Shown here: positions 11,510 through 21,196 of the stretch, piece after piece | Layout of the letters: each line of letters opens with the position of its first letter | How positions within the stretch are numbered: the first letter of the stretch is position 1 | Assembly: GCA_023213315.1 (NCBI GenBank) | Contig: JAKCPI010009466.1 | Location: 18,291-82,290 of the forward strand | Length of the DNA: 64,000 bases | Direction: 5' to 3' | Origin: Euborellia annulipes | Taxonomy: Eukaryota; Arthropoda; Insecta; Dermaptera; Anisolabididae | Program-made: the position numbers and the translations under genes | The notes under the pieces: model-generated | What the model saw: the letters and a program-made list of their open reading frames with translations, nothing else | What the model was told of the DNA's origin: nothing | Databases searched by the model: none

Positions 11510-11552
11510 TTGTGACGTTTCGGCCACTGGTTTAGGCCATCTTCAAAGCCGG
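11510..11552 (-). ncRNA. Decayed hammerhead motif
   Basis: The minus strand reads TTTGAAGATGGCC, a loop, then GGCCGAAACGTC. Core position C3 is changed (TTGAAGA instead of CTGAAGA). Stem II is intact (GGCC/GGCC). It mirrors the intact-core copy 100 bp to the right. Confidence 0.5.
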
Positions 11553-11629
11553 AGGTGAGAATAAATGAAATTTTAATTTTCATTCAAAGTTTTCATTAAT
11601 TTTCATTCAAAATTTCATTTATTCTCACT

Positions 11630-11675
11630 TCTGCTCTGAAGATGGCCTAAACCAGTGGCCGAAACGTCACAATAA
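11630..11675 (+). ncRNA. Hammerhead ribozyme candidate
   Basis: CTGAAGA (11636-11642), stem II GGCC (11644-11647) with GGCC (11657-11660), GAAAC, GTC; predicted cleavage after C11668. Core positions are intact. Stem I is weak next to the core (one A-U pair, then mismatches), with a possible distal TTCT/AGAA helix, so activity in cis is doubtful. AATAAA follows directly. Confidence 0.55.
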
Positions 11676-11977
11676 AAGAAATAATTTTGGCTGTGTCTTG
11701 GAATTTTTTTTTTTGACTCCGCCTTAATAATACTTCCATCCACAAAGACATACCTCACAATAAATTTATAAAATATAAAAATATATATATTTTTTTTTAA
11801 TTTATTCCTATTTATAAAACTAGCAATCATTTGGAAAATTGCTCGCTGTGGTTATCATTCGCGCCTCCCCTTAGACTAGTCTGCGCCTCCCTAGGGAGGC
11901 GCGCCTCACACTTTGGAAAACGCTGATCTACAGGTTATTTTTATTGTAAATTTTACAAAAAAAAATATTTCTAAATT

Positions 11978-12273
11978 GTAGTAAGGATGAAAGAAAAGAG
12001 CGATTGCAGCTAGGTTTATTTCGTTTAATAATCACTTCAAGCCGACGTTTCGGTCAGATTGAATTCAATCTAACCTTGACTCGCATAGCCTATTGGTCCT
12101 TATGAAATGGCAAAAAATAAGTTATACGATTGTGCCATTCGACATTTTGGGGAATTTTGTTGACACGCTTCAGCCCTGATGATGGTCGTATATCTGACCG
12201 AAACGTCGGCTTGAAGTGATTATTAAACGAAATAAACCTAGCTGCAATCGCTCTTTTCTTTCTTCCTTACTAC
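11978..12273. repeat. Hammerhead foldback with about 80-bp arms
   Basis: The left arm, starting GTAGTAAGGATGAAAGAAAA, is the near-perfect reverse complement of the right arm ending at 12273. The arms include a GATTGCAGCTAGGTTTATTT block and the GACGTTTCGGTCAGA / TCTGACCGAAACGTC blocks. The central unpaired region is about 135 nt and supplies the first half of the hammerhead core. Same architecture as 3967-4150. Confidence 0.85.
12164..12220 (+). ncRNA. Best hammerhead ribozyme of the window, type I
   Basis: Core CTGATGA (12176-12182); stem II GGTC (12184-12187) with GACC (12196-12199); GAAAC (12200-12204); GTC with predicted cleavage after C12207. Stem I pairs CTTCAGCC (12168-12175) with GGCTTGAAG (12208-12216), 8 bp with one bulged base, extendable outward by a G-U and a C-G pair. 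Every conserved core position is present. Family knowledge: such sequences self-cleave as RNA. Transcription here is unproven. Confidence 0.82.
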
Positions 12274-14029
12274 AAGATCTACTCAGCTATCCACCTCACT
12301 CTAATATTTCTAAATTTCAACAGAAGGCTGAAACGTTACTAACAAGTGATTTTATAATCCTGCCTCCCTCCTTTATTTTGGACTCTAAGAGGGTCCAAGG
12401 GGCGTAGCTCCCGGCCAGTGGACCAGCCCGCCTCCGGCGTCCACTGTTTTTTTTTTTTTTATAAATGACTACTTTTTGGAACGCCTATATCTCATTAGAT
12501 ATATTAAGTTGAAATTAACTATGTCTTTTTTATCATTTAAAAAAATAATTATATAAAGACATCATGAGCTTGTAAAATAATATTTAATTTTGTATCTTTG
12601 ATAAAATAATAATAAACCTGCATATGGGAAGAAAGATCAGAGAGGGACGTAAAAATAGAAATAAAATAATAAAAAACGAGTAAAATTGGATTTGAAATTT
12701 ACTTAATTTTAATTCCATGTTTTGATAACAAACGGAATTCTCTGACTCAAATTAAAAGGAATAGTAAAATAATTTTATTAGAATATTTATCTTTTTTCTC
12801 TCTATTATCACATGAAAGTCAAATTCTTGGCCCCATAAAAGGTTTAAAAACGAACAGGTTAAATAAAATAAGATAGAGAGAGAGCTAATTAGTGTGAGAT
12901 CATTAAGAACGCGGAGGAAAACTACGTAATCTATATATTAAAGCTAAAAACATGTAAATAAAAGATTTTTATATTTTTCCAATTCCCTTGAATTGAAATG
13001 AGATTAGTTTGAGGATTCAGATTGTAAATCAGGCTTATTTGTGTCTTTAACTAATCACATTAATAAATAAAAAGATTGACCGTAAAAATAAATTTTATTG
13101 ATATTTTTATTTAATTATCTTGCTCTATTCAGGTATGAATGTCAATAAGTGTCATCAATTTAAACATTCATTCATTAATGAATAAAGATGAATCTTAAAT
13201 ACATTCAGAAATTGAAAAAAATTTTTATTTATTATAATCTAAAAAAATATATAATATGAAATAGATATAATATAACTAAATGATCCCTTGGGGATTTAAT
13301 TAATCATCACCGCAACATTAAAATTCAAGAACATATAAAAATTTTTTTGCCTGTTGAGAATTAAATTAGAAAATCATCTTTTTATTAGGTGAAAATGAAA
13401 AAAAGGGGAATTCTAATTAATCAGTCAAATGGAAAATTATTTTTTGGTTATTAAGTATTTTTTTTTTTTACATAAAAAGAAATCAAAACTCGAAGTTTTC
13501 TTAGCGGAGAATAAAAGAAAACATATTTATTAATTATTTTATTAGCTTTTTTGCACTAATTTCAACTCAAACCTCATTAATCTCATTTCAAGTCAGAAAA
13601 TACAATTATAAGAAAGGGATGGTGCCCCAGTAACTAATCACCACATTTCTAATAAAATTTTCTTGTGTTATACTATAACTATCTAATAAAAAATTAGATA
13701 AAAAAATAAAATAAAACTCTTTTGGGCTTTAGGTGAGTCCAAAATAAAATTAAAATTTTCTTGAAGAAAAATTTGCATTTAACAAAACTAAAATTTTTTT
13801 TTTAATCACTTCCAAAACTAAATACGCATAAAAAATAGAACATTGGTTAAAATGATGGTGAAAAAAATATAGGCTAATAAAAAAAACTTAAAAAAAAAAA
13901 AAAAAAATATAGACCTATGCTTTTATTTAAATTTAACTAAAAAGAGAGAAATAATTTAATTGATTTTGCTAAAATTTGAATTTGAAAAATTTATAAACCA
14001 TTTGTTTATTTATATTTTGTATTTTCTTT
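12274..14029. other. Long AT-rich stretch without gene
   Basis: Only A/T-rich unique sequence and homopolymers. One short palindrome, CAGTGGAC (12416-12423) against GTCCACTG (12439-12446), sits in a GC-rich patch preceded by AAGGGGCGTAGCTCCCGG, which may be an isolated DNA-transposon end. Confidence 0.4.
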
Positions 14030-14300
14030 TTGTTTGGGGCCGTAGTTTGCGAGTTGTACGCAATTCAATTTGCAAAGTTTTTATTTTTTATAACATGTAT
14101 TAAATCGGGCTCAAGAAACGGCGAGTGGAGGGGAAGTGGCGCCTGCACCTCCCCTCCAGGCATTGTCGCTGGCCGGCGAGAGATGCAGCTATTCTTGGAA
14201 ATAACTATTAAACCCTTTTTCCAAGAAATTATTTTATTATCTCTATCGCAAATCTATCGTCTAAATAAAGTGATGCATTACACCCAGAGAGAATGATTTC
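14030..14300. other. GC-richer island
   Basis: A GC-rich core (about 14106-14190) includes inverted GGAGGGGAAG / CTCCCCTCC words and a GCCGGCGAG patch. An 88-codon plus-strand open frame overlaps it without any recognisable domain. It could be conserved non-coding DNA. Confidence 0.25.
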
Positions 14301-14458
14301 ACTTGTTGTTAAGTAACAATAAATAATGCTCTCTCTTGGATGGGAGAGACAAATAAATAATAGTAAAAAAAAGTATCGTATTTATTATTTACTATTTTAT
14401 GGCCATATTAATTATTCTCTTTTCAATATTCCTTAGATCTCACTCTATTTAAAAAAAA

Positions 14459-14541
14459 TCTGGTGTGACTGGTCGCACAGCTGCCAACTTTCTCTTACCT
14501 TCTGTAATCGAAAGTTGTGTTCTGTGCTTGTCACACCAGAC
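14459..14541 (+). repeat. 5' hairpin of the two-hairpin family
   Basis: TCTGGTGTGACTGG pairs with GTCACACCAGA and encloses an imperfect ACTTTCTCTTACC / GTAATCGAAAGT arm. The flank TTTTTGTGTCGAGATATATT matches the other copies; the body is lost after about 14580. Confidence 0.8.
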
Positions 14542-14780
14542 TTTTTGTGTCGAGATATATTTAGTTTCCGCCGATATATTAGAATTCAAGTTATAAAATT
14601 TATAAGGGGTATTATTGAAAATAAAATACGTTCGCCCATTTCTTGTTGCTTTGCCTGTCTGACAAGTGAGTATAAAAAAATTTACTCTAGGTACATATAC
14701 TCTTTATCAAATCATAAAAATTCTGATTCTTGTTTTAACTACTGTATTTTTCAATTTTAAGATTGTTTTCTCACATATAA

Positions 14781-14822
14781 TATGTTTCGGCTGATATTTC
14801 AGCCTTTATCAAAAATGATAGT
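14781..14822 (-). ncRNA. Decayed hammerhead motif with strong stem II
   Basis: On the minus strand GGCTGA and TCAGCC form a perfect 6-bp stem II with a 4-nt loop, followed by CGAAACATA. The 5' core reads TTGATAA, with C3 and G8 both changed, so cleavage is not expected. Confidence 0.5.
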
Positions 14823-14940
14823 CTTGTGAAAAAATTAAAGCCTAGCAAAAAAAAAAAAAATAAAACTCGGAAATTTCTACCATATATTTTCAAGTAATTG
14901 TTAGGTAGCTCTTGAGAATTATTAATTGAAAAATCCATTA

Positions 14941-15162
14941 GCCGGGGGGCCTGGCAACGGAGAAGATCAACAGTCACCACAATCGTTGAGGTTAAGTGAT
15001 GCCAAGCGCGGCGAAAGCTCGGGATTGGTGACCCCGAGCAATCAGCGTGTGGAACGCCCCCCGGTTGCCATCGATACAATGTATATTAAAATTAATATAA
15101 TAAATAAATTACCCCTAAATGGCCTCTGTAGCCGAAAAGGGTTAAAAAAAAAAAAAAAAAAC
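14941..15162 (+). repeat. 5S-rRNA-derived SINE, copy 1
   Basis: The first 133 bp resemble 5S rRNA. The internal promoter region reads GAGGTTAAGTGATGCC (compare box A, GAAGTTAAGCAACG), and GGGATTGGTGACC matches the box C region. The ends GCCGGGGGGC and GCCCCCCGGTTGCC are complementary like 5S helix I. A 3' tail follows with GGCCTCTGTAGCCGAAAAGG and a long A-run (about 15145-15161). It is a retroposed pol III unit, not a functional rRNA gene, because many 5S positions differ. Confidence 0.82.
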
Positions 15163-15399
15163 CATTATAATAAATTCGTACAGAAACCAAATAACAATTA
15201 AAAAAATATCTGTAACCCCTTGTAGAAAAGTAAAAAGTTTTTTTGTGTTAAATATTTAAATAAAAAAAAAATATTGTAATTTCATCAATCCATTCTTTTA
15301 AAAGATTATTATTTAATTCTTTTACGAGGAAATGATTTGTATTATATGAGAAATATCTTACTGGCTGAGTATTAGCAAGAGAGGGAGAGAGTGTGAGTG
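15163..15399. other. AT-rich stretch
   Basis: Nothing recognised. Confidence 0.4.
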
Positions 15400-16380
15400 A
15401 TTGATATTAGAAATGATTAATTTCCTGAATAAAAGAAACGTCTTGTGCTTGCCCCGTTTCTTATTCATCCGGGAATGCCACAGGCGTTTTATCGTGCAAT
15501 ATCTCGATGTCACGTCTTGTGACACGAGTAAAATATAAAGGATCAACGCGCTTTTTCTCTCTCTCTCTCTCTCAAAAAAAAGTAGATGTTTTAAAAAGAG
15601 TGGCTCAAAATTCACGGCCCAACGCCGCCTGTTCCTTCAAGACTAAATCATTCCTCGGCTTCCTCTTTTTTTCTCTTACTATGTGATGAAGTGGAGATGA
15701 GGAATCGCACACTTAGACAGATAGATAAGCTGCCCCGTGTGTCTACACATATGAGCATACGTAGTCGTGAGTGAAGGAGATTCATAAAACTTGAATATTT
15801 ACTGCCGTTCAAATATCTAACCTCGGGAGCTGATATGAATTCCGACGTCTTTTTCTTTCAACCACCCCACACCGTTTTTCTCTCTCTCGATTTCTTCTTC
15901 CGTCGCTTTTTTTTTTTTTTTTTTGCAGTGAGCTCAGAAACTAATCAAAGAAACGGCGGGGTTACGCTCACTGATAACCGACAAAATTGAACTTTTAAAA
16001 GACTCCAACTAAACAATATTCGAAGCCGGGCTTGATATTCAAATCAGTCCTAATCCGCCCCCGCATGCGAACCCAGACAAATTGTGTTTACATTAGGCTC
16101 ACTCACCAACTTTTCTGATATCATCATTCTTCTAAAGACAATTTCTCTCGACCTTCTCTCTCTTGGCTGCATTTTCATAATATCTGTATTCTAGCGGAGC
16201 AAATCCCAATTGCATATTTATTCGGTGCGCTACGAGTTGCCGACTTATAACAAGCAATCAAAACTCAAGCGGGAGACGGAAAAAAATCCCCAAAAGTGAG
16301 TTCCATCCTCGTGTCCCCTCTGACCCCCTTCGCCCCTCTTACCCTTTGCCCTTTCGATCGCTCTCTCAAGATGAATGAAG
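15400..16380. other. About 1-kb GC-richer, low-repeat island
   Basis: The longest block in the window with balanced composition and no recognisable repeat. It has polypyrimidine runs (CTCTCTCT near 15557-15573, T-run 15908-15924), AGATAGATAAG (15719-15729, GATA-type) and an AATATAAAGG TATA-like patch near 15531. No open frame is convincing. A regulatory region or 5' non-coding exon is possible but unproven. Confidence 0.3.
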
Positions 16381-16844
16381 CTTATTTAAATAAGAAATCA
16401 CTCGTTTCTTTTCAAGATTTCTGATTTGAAAATAGTCTTTGTAGACCAGGGGACAAATTGTTAAAATGAATTAGTTTAGTTTAAGGTCACTTAAATTTTA
16501 TTTTGTTCCTCTCTTAATTACGTCCAAATAAAAGAAAAAAGATTTTTCACTTAAAAATATTTATTTTTTTTCATCGAGGCTTCAATTTCCGAAGAAAGTT
16601 TCACGTCCATTTGTTAATTTTTTTTATAATAAAATAAAATATTAATATTAATAAATAATTACACTGATGATTAAGCTTACTACTACTGATATTTCTATGC
16701 CGAACGGAAAAGTTTTTAGAAACATCGTCAATATTGCGGCTGGCTGAGGTGTTCAAATTTATGTAAGCCTACAAAAGGTCAAATATAATACTTAGTACCA
16801 CCGTCTTCGAGTAGCCGTTGACATTCTGTTATATCCTTTAATAA
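16381..16844. other. AT-rich stretch
   Basis: Nothing recognised. Confidence 0.4.
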
Positions 16845-17384
16845 TCTATATATAAAAATGAAATGGGAAAAATGTATGTATGTATGTAAATATGTATGTA
16901 TATGTTCTATAGAAATCCACAATTTTAATGAATCCATTTGAAATTAAGTACACCTATAATACATTCCTCTGGGAGTAACGTAGTAATAATTTGAATTTCT
17001 TAAATGTTTTGGAAAATTAATTATAATCAAATTTCTTCAATATGGGAACACAAAATCAACAAGTTGGCTAGAAATTAGAGAGCGTCCTTTATGCTCTGTG
17101 AACCAGCTTCCTACCTGACTATGGGCTGGGGGTGGGGGCTACGCAGCAGTTGAAAAGCGAAGAGAGGACGCAGGTGACTGACCCTTTAAACAGTCATAAA
17201 CAGACCCTTTTGTGCTGTTCCCAATCGGTACCCTCGCCTCGCTTGAATATAAGATCCTTCCTTAACATCTTAACACTTGCATATATAATATCCCAAATTG
17301 GGAATAAACTTGCGAAGGCGAGCAAGGGGTCAGGGGCGCAGCCCCGGAAGCGGAAAGCCCGCCGAAGGCGGGCTTTGCGACTAG
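16845..17384 (+). mobile_element. Non-autonomous Helitron, 540 bp
   Basis: The 5' end is TCTATATATAAAAATGAA, preceded by A (16844). The 3' end has a hairpin, AAAGCCCGCC (17354-17363) with GGCGGGCTTT (17367-17376) and a 3-nt loop, then GCGA and CTAG (17381-17384), followed by T. This is the canonical Helitron layout: 5' TC, 3' hairpin about 4-12 nt before CTRR, insertion between A and T. A TATG microsatellite follows the 5' end. No helicase is encoded. The open frames at 17132-17457 lie inside the element and look incidental. Confidence 0.85.
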
Positions 17385-17464
17385 TACTGTATATAAATAT
17401 GTTGGATGAATCCTCAAGTGAAAAATATTTGTCTTGGTAAACAATTAGAGAATGCAACTTTAAA

Positions 17465-17513
17465 TTCCCGAAAGTAAGAGAAAGTTGTGTGCTGTGAGAT
17501 CAGTCACACCAGA
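17465..17513 (+). repeat. Half hairpin of the two-hairpin family
   Basis: AAGTAAGAGAAAGTTGTGTG followed by GATCAGTCACACCAGATT matches the right half of the 5' hairpin; the left half is missing. A poly-C run follows directly (17516-17529). Confidence 0.7.
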
Positions 17514-17529
17514 TTACCCCCCCCCCCCC

Positions 17530-18269
17530 GGATCTGCCTTTGCCTCCAATCAACTAACCACTTGGTAAATTTGTCAATTTTTTTTTTAATTTCATAAAAA
17601 AGATAAGAATTTCAAAAGATTAAATTATAATGAATTGATCTATTTATCCAATTTAAAGTTTTTTTTCTTAATAATAAAGTAAAAGATTTCCTTAATTTTA
17701 ACAGTTTTATGAAATAAATAGTTTTATTACTGAATTCCGTTATTATTATTAACGAGGATGGTCAAATTTATTATATATTCGGATGAAGAGAGAGAGAAAG
17801 ATAATTAAATTTTGTTTTTATTAGGAAATTATCAAAAAAATTGTTAATTCTTGCTCTGTCATTAATGTTAAACTGGTTATAAAAATTATTATAATATATA
17901 TAAAAAAAAATTTAAATTTTCAGCAAATTTTTATTTCCTAATTTAAAATGCTTATAAAATGATGACAAAATTGAATAATTAAGGGCCTCTAATTGTCCAC
18001 GCGAAAAAGTTCATAAAAAAATAATTTCTCATAAAGGGTAGTTGAAAAAAATAATTTATGTTATGTTTTATTATTATTATTTTTTATTTTTTTCAATTCG
18101 CTATAATTAGTTAGCGTTTAGGAGAATAAATTCGAATAAAAAGAATCTGAATAAATTAAATTATGCATTTTTTTAGTATTTCCAAAAAGTGTATTTTTAT
18201 ATAAAGTGAGATCTAAGAGATATTGAAAATAGAATAATTAATAAGGCCATAAAATAGTTTTAATAGTTA
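17530..18269. other. AT-rich stretch
   Basis: No gene or element recognised. Confidence 0.45.
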
Positions 18270-18277
18270 TTTCCATT

Positions 18278-18314
18278 TGTTATCCAAATGGCTTAAATAA
18301 AATCATGGGACTTA
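18278..18314 (-). repeat. Fragment of tRNA-derived SINE body
   Basis: TATCCAAATGGCTTAAATAA followed by AATCATGGG is the reverse complement of the body segment that follows the B box in the SINEs at 34148 and 63601. Neither the head nor the tail is present. Confidence 0.55.
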
Positions 18315-18316
18315 AT

Positions 18317-18478
18317 TGTTTTTGTTAAAATTGTTGAATATTTATGACTTAAAATAAAAGCGTGGGGCGCTTCGAAGTGATTCCGAGGCTCTAAGAATAA
18401 ACAATTCCATAAGCTATCAATGTGCGCCCCACGCTTTTATTTTAAGTAATAAATATTCAACAATTTTAACAAGAACAA
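18317..18478. repeat. Foldback with 54-bp arms
   Basis: The left arm (18317-18371) ends in AAAGCGTGGGGCGC and the right arm (18425-18478) begins GCGCCCCACGCTTT. The arms are near-perfect reverse complements around a 53-nt centre. No hammerhead core is present. Perhaps a MITE. Confidence 0.8.
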
Positions 18479-18960
18479 ATTATAAATACGCTATTTATAT
18501 GTATATATTTTATATGACGTTTATATAGGCCTATGTATGTAAAAAGAGATGGCCAAGAAGCCAAACATAAAAAAAAAGAACAATTTAATTATTTCTCTTT
18601 TTAGTTCTATTTAAATAAAAAAAGATTTTTATTATATTTTTTTTAATTTTAAAGCTAGATAATTTACCAAAGTTAAACGCCAACAAGGCCTCGAATGCCA
18701 AAAATACTTTTTAAAAAAGTTGCGGCCCGTTTGAGATAGTATGGAACCCGAGAGAAAAAAGGTTGAATAAAAAAAATATTATTATTTTTTTAAATTTATT
18801 AAATAAACTACCCTGTTTGTTTAATTTTCAATTTCAAGAGAGATAGGGGCATTATCAGAACATGCTAGACATAAATATAAACAACGCCATCCATTCTTTG
18901 GTTGGCTTTTCTCACTTAGTGCAGACACTCCTCTTGGAAAAGAAGGTAAGCTCTTGGCAC
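18479..18960. other. AT-rich stretch with a SINE-tail-like patch
   Basis: At 18686-18720 the order GGCCTCGAATGCCAAAAATA then A-run resembles the shared SINE 3' tail. Nothing else recognised. TAGGCCTA at 18526-18533. Confidence 0.35.
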
Positions 18961-18975
18961 TTTAGATAAGGCCCT

Positions 18976-19024
18976 TCGTGCCAGACGTTTCGGTGTCAGT
19001 TAAATCAGAACCATCCATGAATAT
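18976..19024 (-). ncRNA. Decayed hammerhead motif
   Basis: The minus strand contains GATGGTTCTG, ..ACACCGAAACGTC. The 3' core and ACGTC are intact, but the 5' core reads CATGGATGG instead of CTGATGATGG. Stem II is weak. Confidence 0.45.
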
Positions 19025-19364
19025 GATAGGACTAGTGTGATCATGTCGAGGCAGCCTCTCAAAAGGGCCTTGAGTGCCCTCCGGAAGGCTTTGGTCAATG
19101 TGACGGGACTTAAGCCTCTGAGCAATGGGAGCCAGACACAAATATGAATTTAAATTCTTCTTGAAATAAAAAAGGTGCCGGGCGACGATCAAGAATTATA
19201 AAAAAAGAACGAAATTAAAATGTTTTCTGTCCGAAAGAGGGAAAATAAATTTATCTGTTTTATAATAGTAATATCAAAGAGGCAAACCTAGGGGTGGGGG
19301 TTTTGGTGTTCAACTCCACCCCGCCTCCCACCATGGAACCTAAATCAAGACTAGATATCTTAAG

Positions 19365-19436
19365 GCTGAATTACACGGGGCGAGTTTACTAGCTGGCTTG
19401 TTTACAAACTGCTAGTTAACTCGCTCCTTGTAATAT
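19365..19436. repeat. Imperfect palindrome, possible MITE end
   Basis: TTACACGGGGCGAGTTTACT with its partner GTTAACTCGCTCCTTGTAA forms an imperfect inverted repeat around TAGCTGG..CTGCTAG. A related GTTTACTCG-type word recurs at 19480-19505. The full element boundary is unclear. Confidence 0.4.
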
Positions 19437-19654
19437 ACAGTAGTTACTTTACTTTTCGCTGGGCCCCAGGGTGTAAAGTTGAAGACTCGGCTACTTTACT
19501 CGCTCTGAGACGACCAACATGTTTAGAACCAGTCTCAAATATTAATTTAATTTTTAATCATCACAAGGTAATTCGAGTAAACTTTCCTTCAAAGCTGTAA
19601 ATCATCATCTCGAACAATCCAGTTACTTTTAAACCAAAAAATAGGAAAAATTTT

Positions 19655-19838
19655 GAGGAGGCTCGTGGCTAATCGGATAAGCTGCGGATTAGGAATCTAC
19701 AGTTGCTATACAATTCGGGTTCAAATCCCACTTGCTGTGAAAATTTCCAAACATTTACAATGTCTCCTCCGTCTCTCTGTTATTGGAGTTAGTCTCTGTT
19801 GAGAGATGTGAAAATTAAAATAAATAAATAAATAAAAT
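19655..19838 (+). repeat. tRNA-derived SINE, tRNA-Arg-like head
   Basis: The head GGCTCGTGGCTAATCGGATA carries box A, and GGGTTCAAATCCC (19717-19729) is box B, spaced as in a tRNA. A 3' body follows that ends in an (AAAT)n tail at about 19815-19837. It is the only copy of this family that I found here. Confidence 0.75.
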
Positions 19839-19941
19839 TCCCTCCCCCTCTTTTTTTGATCGGCCTTTGAGGTCCAAAGTTGCAATTGAGGAAAAAGTGC
19901 CCTCGAGATCTATATTATTAAGCAACGCCAAGTAGTAGTAG

Positions 19942-20127
19942 GCATCGTCCCAGCATCCCTATGCTGTTCAGTTCACGACTAACAGAACGAGTCAATTCCA
20001 ATCTTCCTTTGTCCCCATGACCTCCCGTGATTGGAACAAGCTCCCTGTGTCAATCTTCCCCAAAACCTACAATTTTCAGACTTTCAAGTCTAACCTCAAC
20101 AGGCATCTTCTCAGTTCCCGCAGTTGA
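19942..20127 (+). pseudogene. LINE ORF2 C-terminal fragment
   Basis: One frame reads without a stop from just after a TAG to TGA at 20125-20127. It contains TSRDWNKLPVSIF, then NFQTFKSNLNRHLL. The pattern WN-LP followed about 14 residues later by FK--L matches the C-terminal tail after the reverse-transcriptase domain of many non-LTR retrotransposons (CR1/L2/RTE-like). The catalytic domain is missing, so this is a 5'-truncated dead copy. Neighbouring 3' UTR and A-tail support the call. Confidence 0.75.
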
Positions 20128-20236
20128 GTTTCCCCTTTATGCTTCTCCTTTTGTTTTTATTTTCTTCCTGGCTGCATGTGACCATTGGTCATTATAGGTC
20201 TTCGGACCTTATGCACCCATTCCAAAAAAAAAAAGT
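20128..20236 (+). repeat. LINE 3' UTR and A-tail
   Basis: It follows the LINE stop codon, is pyrimidine-rich, and carries a short hairpin TAGGTCTTCGGACCTTA (20195-20211) near the end. It stops in an A-run at 20225-20235, the expected 3' end of a non-LTR element. Confidence 0.65.
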
Positions 20237-20352
20237 ATTGATAATCGTGATAGGTGGTCTCCCAGAAACAAGACTGTTGAACGCCATCGATAAAATGTAT
20301 TTTCAGAGATTTAAATTCAAATGCCTCAGGAGCCGAAATGACTTTTAAAAAA
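20237..20352 (+). repeat. 5'-truncated 5S-type SINE fragment
   Basis: GGTGGTCTCCC, then GAACGCCATCGATAAAATGT, matches the 3' part of the 5S-derived head at 15052-15080. The common tail (AATGCCTCAGGAGCCGAAAT and an A-run) follows. Confidence 0.65.
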
Positions 20353-21188
20353 ATAAGCTTAAGAAAGTTCTATTAATTTTAAGCTTCAATTGACGACTCT
20401 CTGAAATTTTTCTAAAAAATACTTAAAAAAATTACTTGCAATTCCCTTTTGAATGCTCTTTCTACGTTGTAAGTCCTGATTTCTTTATGTACCGACGAAC
20501 ATATCATGTTGTTGTTGTGTTGTGTTAATATTTCTCTATGTGTGAGTGTGTGTATGTTTATATGGGAGACAAAGGGCACATGCAGGTTGCTGTTGTTGTC
20601 TCTCATATTCATAACAAGGCGCAACACGGCCAGACAGCACTGAGGCAACACGAGCATATATTTTCTATCTCTGACATCAGACATCTGCATCCCTCTCCTC
20701 TTTTCTCTTTTTCTTTCTCCAACCATAACCAAGTCTCCATAAAACATTTTTCCCTGGCAAATAGCAATATCATTGCCAAGAGTATATAATAGAAAACTTA
20801 AAACAAAATTGAATTCTTTGACGGAACGAGAGAGTCAACCCCTGATTTATTCCGTTCATAAATTCCAAAACGTTTTTATCATAAAAATGTATTATTTGAT
20901 AAATTATTATTTTTTTTTTTTCACTAGCTAACAAAATCCCATAGAAACCCATTTTCTTATATTTTTCAATATGAATTCACTTGTTATGAAACTAGACCTA
21001 CTTTATTAGCTATCAAGCCATCGTGAAGTGTTTCGTCTCAGTGCATTATTAAAAATTTCTTTACAGTTAGTAAAAAACTACATTTTTCTAGAGTTGTAGA
21101 ATCTGAAATTTATTTTTATTTAGTGACTGTTGTTCTGAAACTATGAAATTGAGGAGTCGGTCATTAGAAGCCGGGGAACATTTTCAAT
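20353..21188. other. Mixed unique DNA
   Basis: GT-rich patches near 20508-20560, otherwise AT-rich. Opposed open frames of 111 (minus) and 83 (plus) codons overlap at 20412-20789 with no domain recognised; I do not call them genes. Confidence 0.35.
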
Positions 21189-21196
21189 TCTGTTAG

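Larger units (their letters stand above)
11449..11733. repeat. Hammerhead foldback nested in a hAT element
   Basis: The arms pair from TATTAAGGAGGAGT on the left to its partner ACTCCGCCTTAATA on the right. They include a CCAAGACATGCAGCC block and the GTGACGTTTCGGCC / GGCCGAAACGTCAC blocks. Each arm carries a hammerhead core facing outward, the left one decayed. The other hAT copy (32295) lacks this insert, so the foldback may have moved into the hAT element. Confidence 0.75.
11318..11925. mobile_element. hAT-type non-autonomous element, 608 bp
   Basis: The ends are CAGTGGTTTCCAAAC and, reverse-complemented from the right, CAGCGTTTTCCAAAG. The flanking 8-bp duplication is ACCTACAG (11310-11317) and ATCTACAG (11926-11933), one mismatch. 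Length and ends match the reverse-oriented copy at 32295-32710, with shared subterminal CGCCTCCC blocks. It encodes no transposase. Its interior is interrupted by a hammerhead foldback (11449-11733). Confidence 0.88.

Noticed and set aside
12410..12450. GC palindrome CAGTGGAC...GTCCACTG as a MITE
   Set aside because: It is only about 31 bp long with no duplication or second copy in view.
14941..15073. Functional 5S rRNA gene
   Set aside because: Too many positions differ from 5S, it is joined to a SINE tail and A-run, and a second diverged copy exists at 42021.
21010..21045. Hammerhead on the minus strand (CTGAGACGAAACACTTC)
   Set aside because: Both core-like halves are adjacent with no room for stem II.
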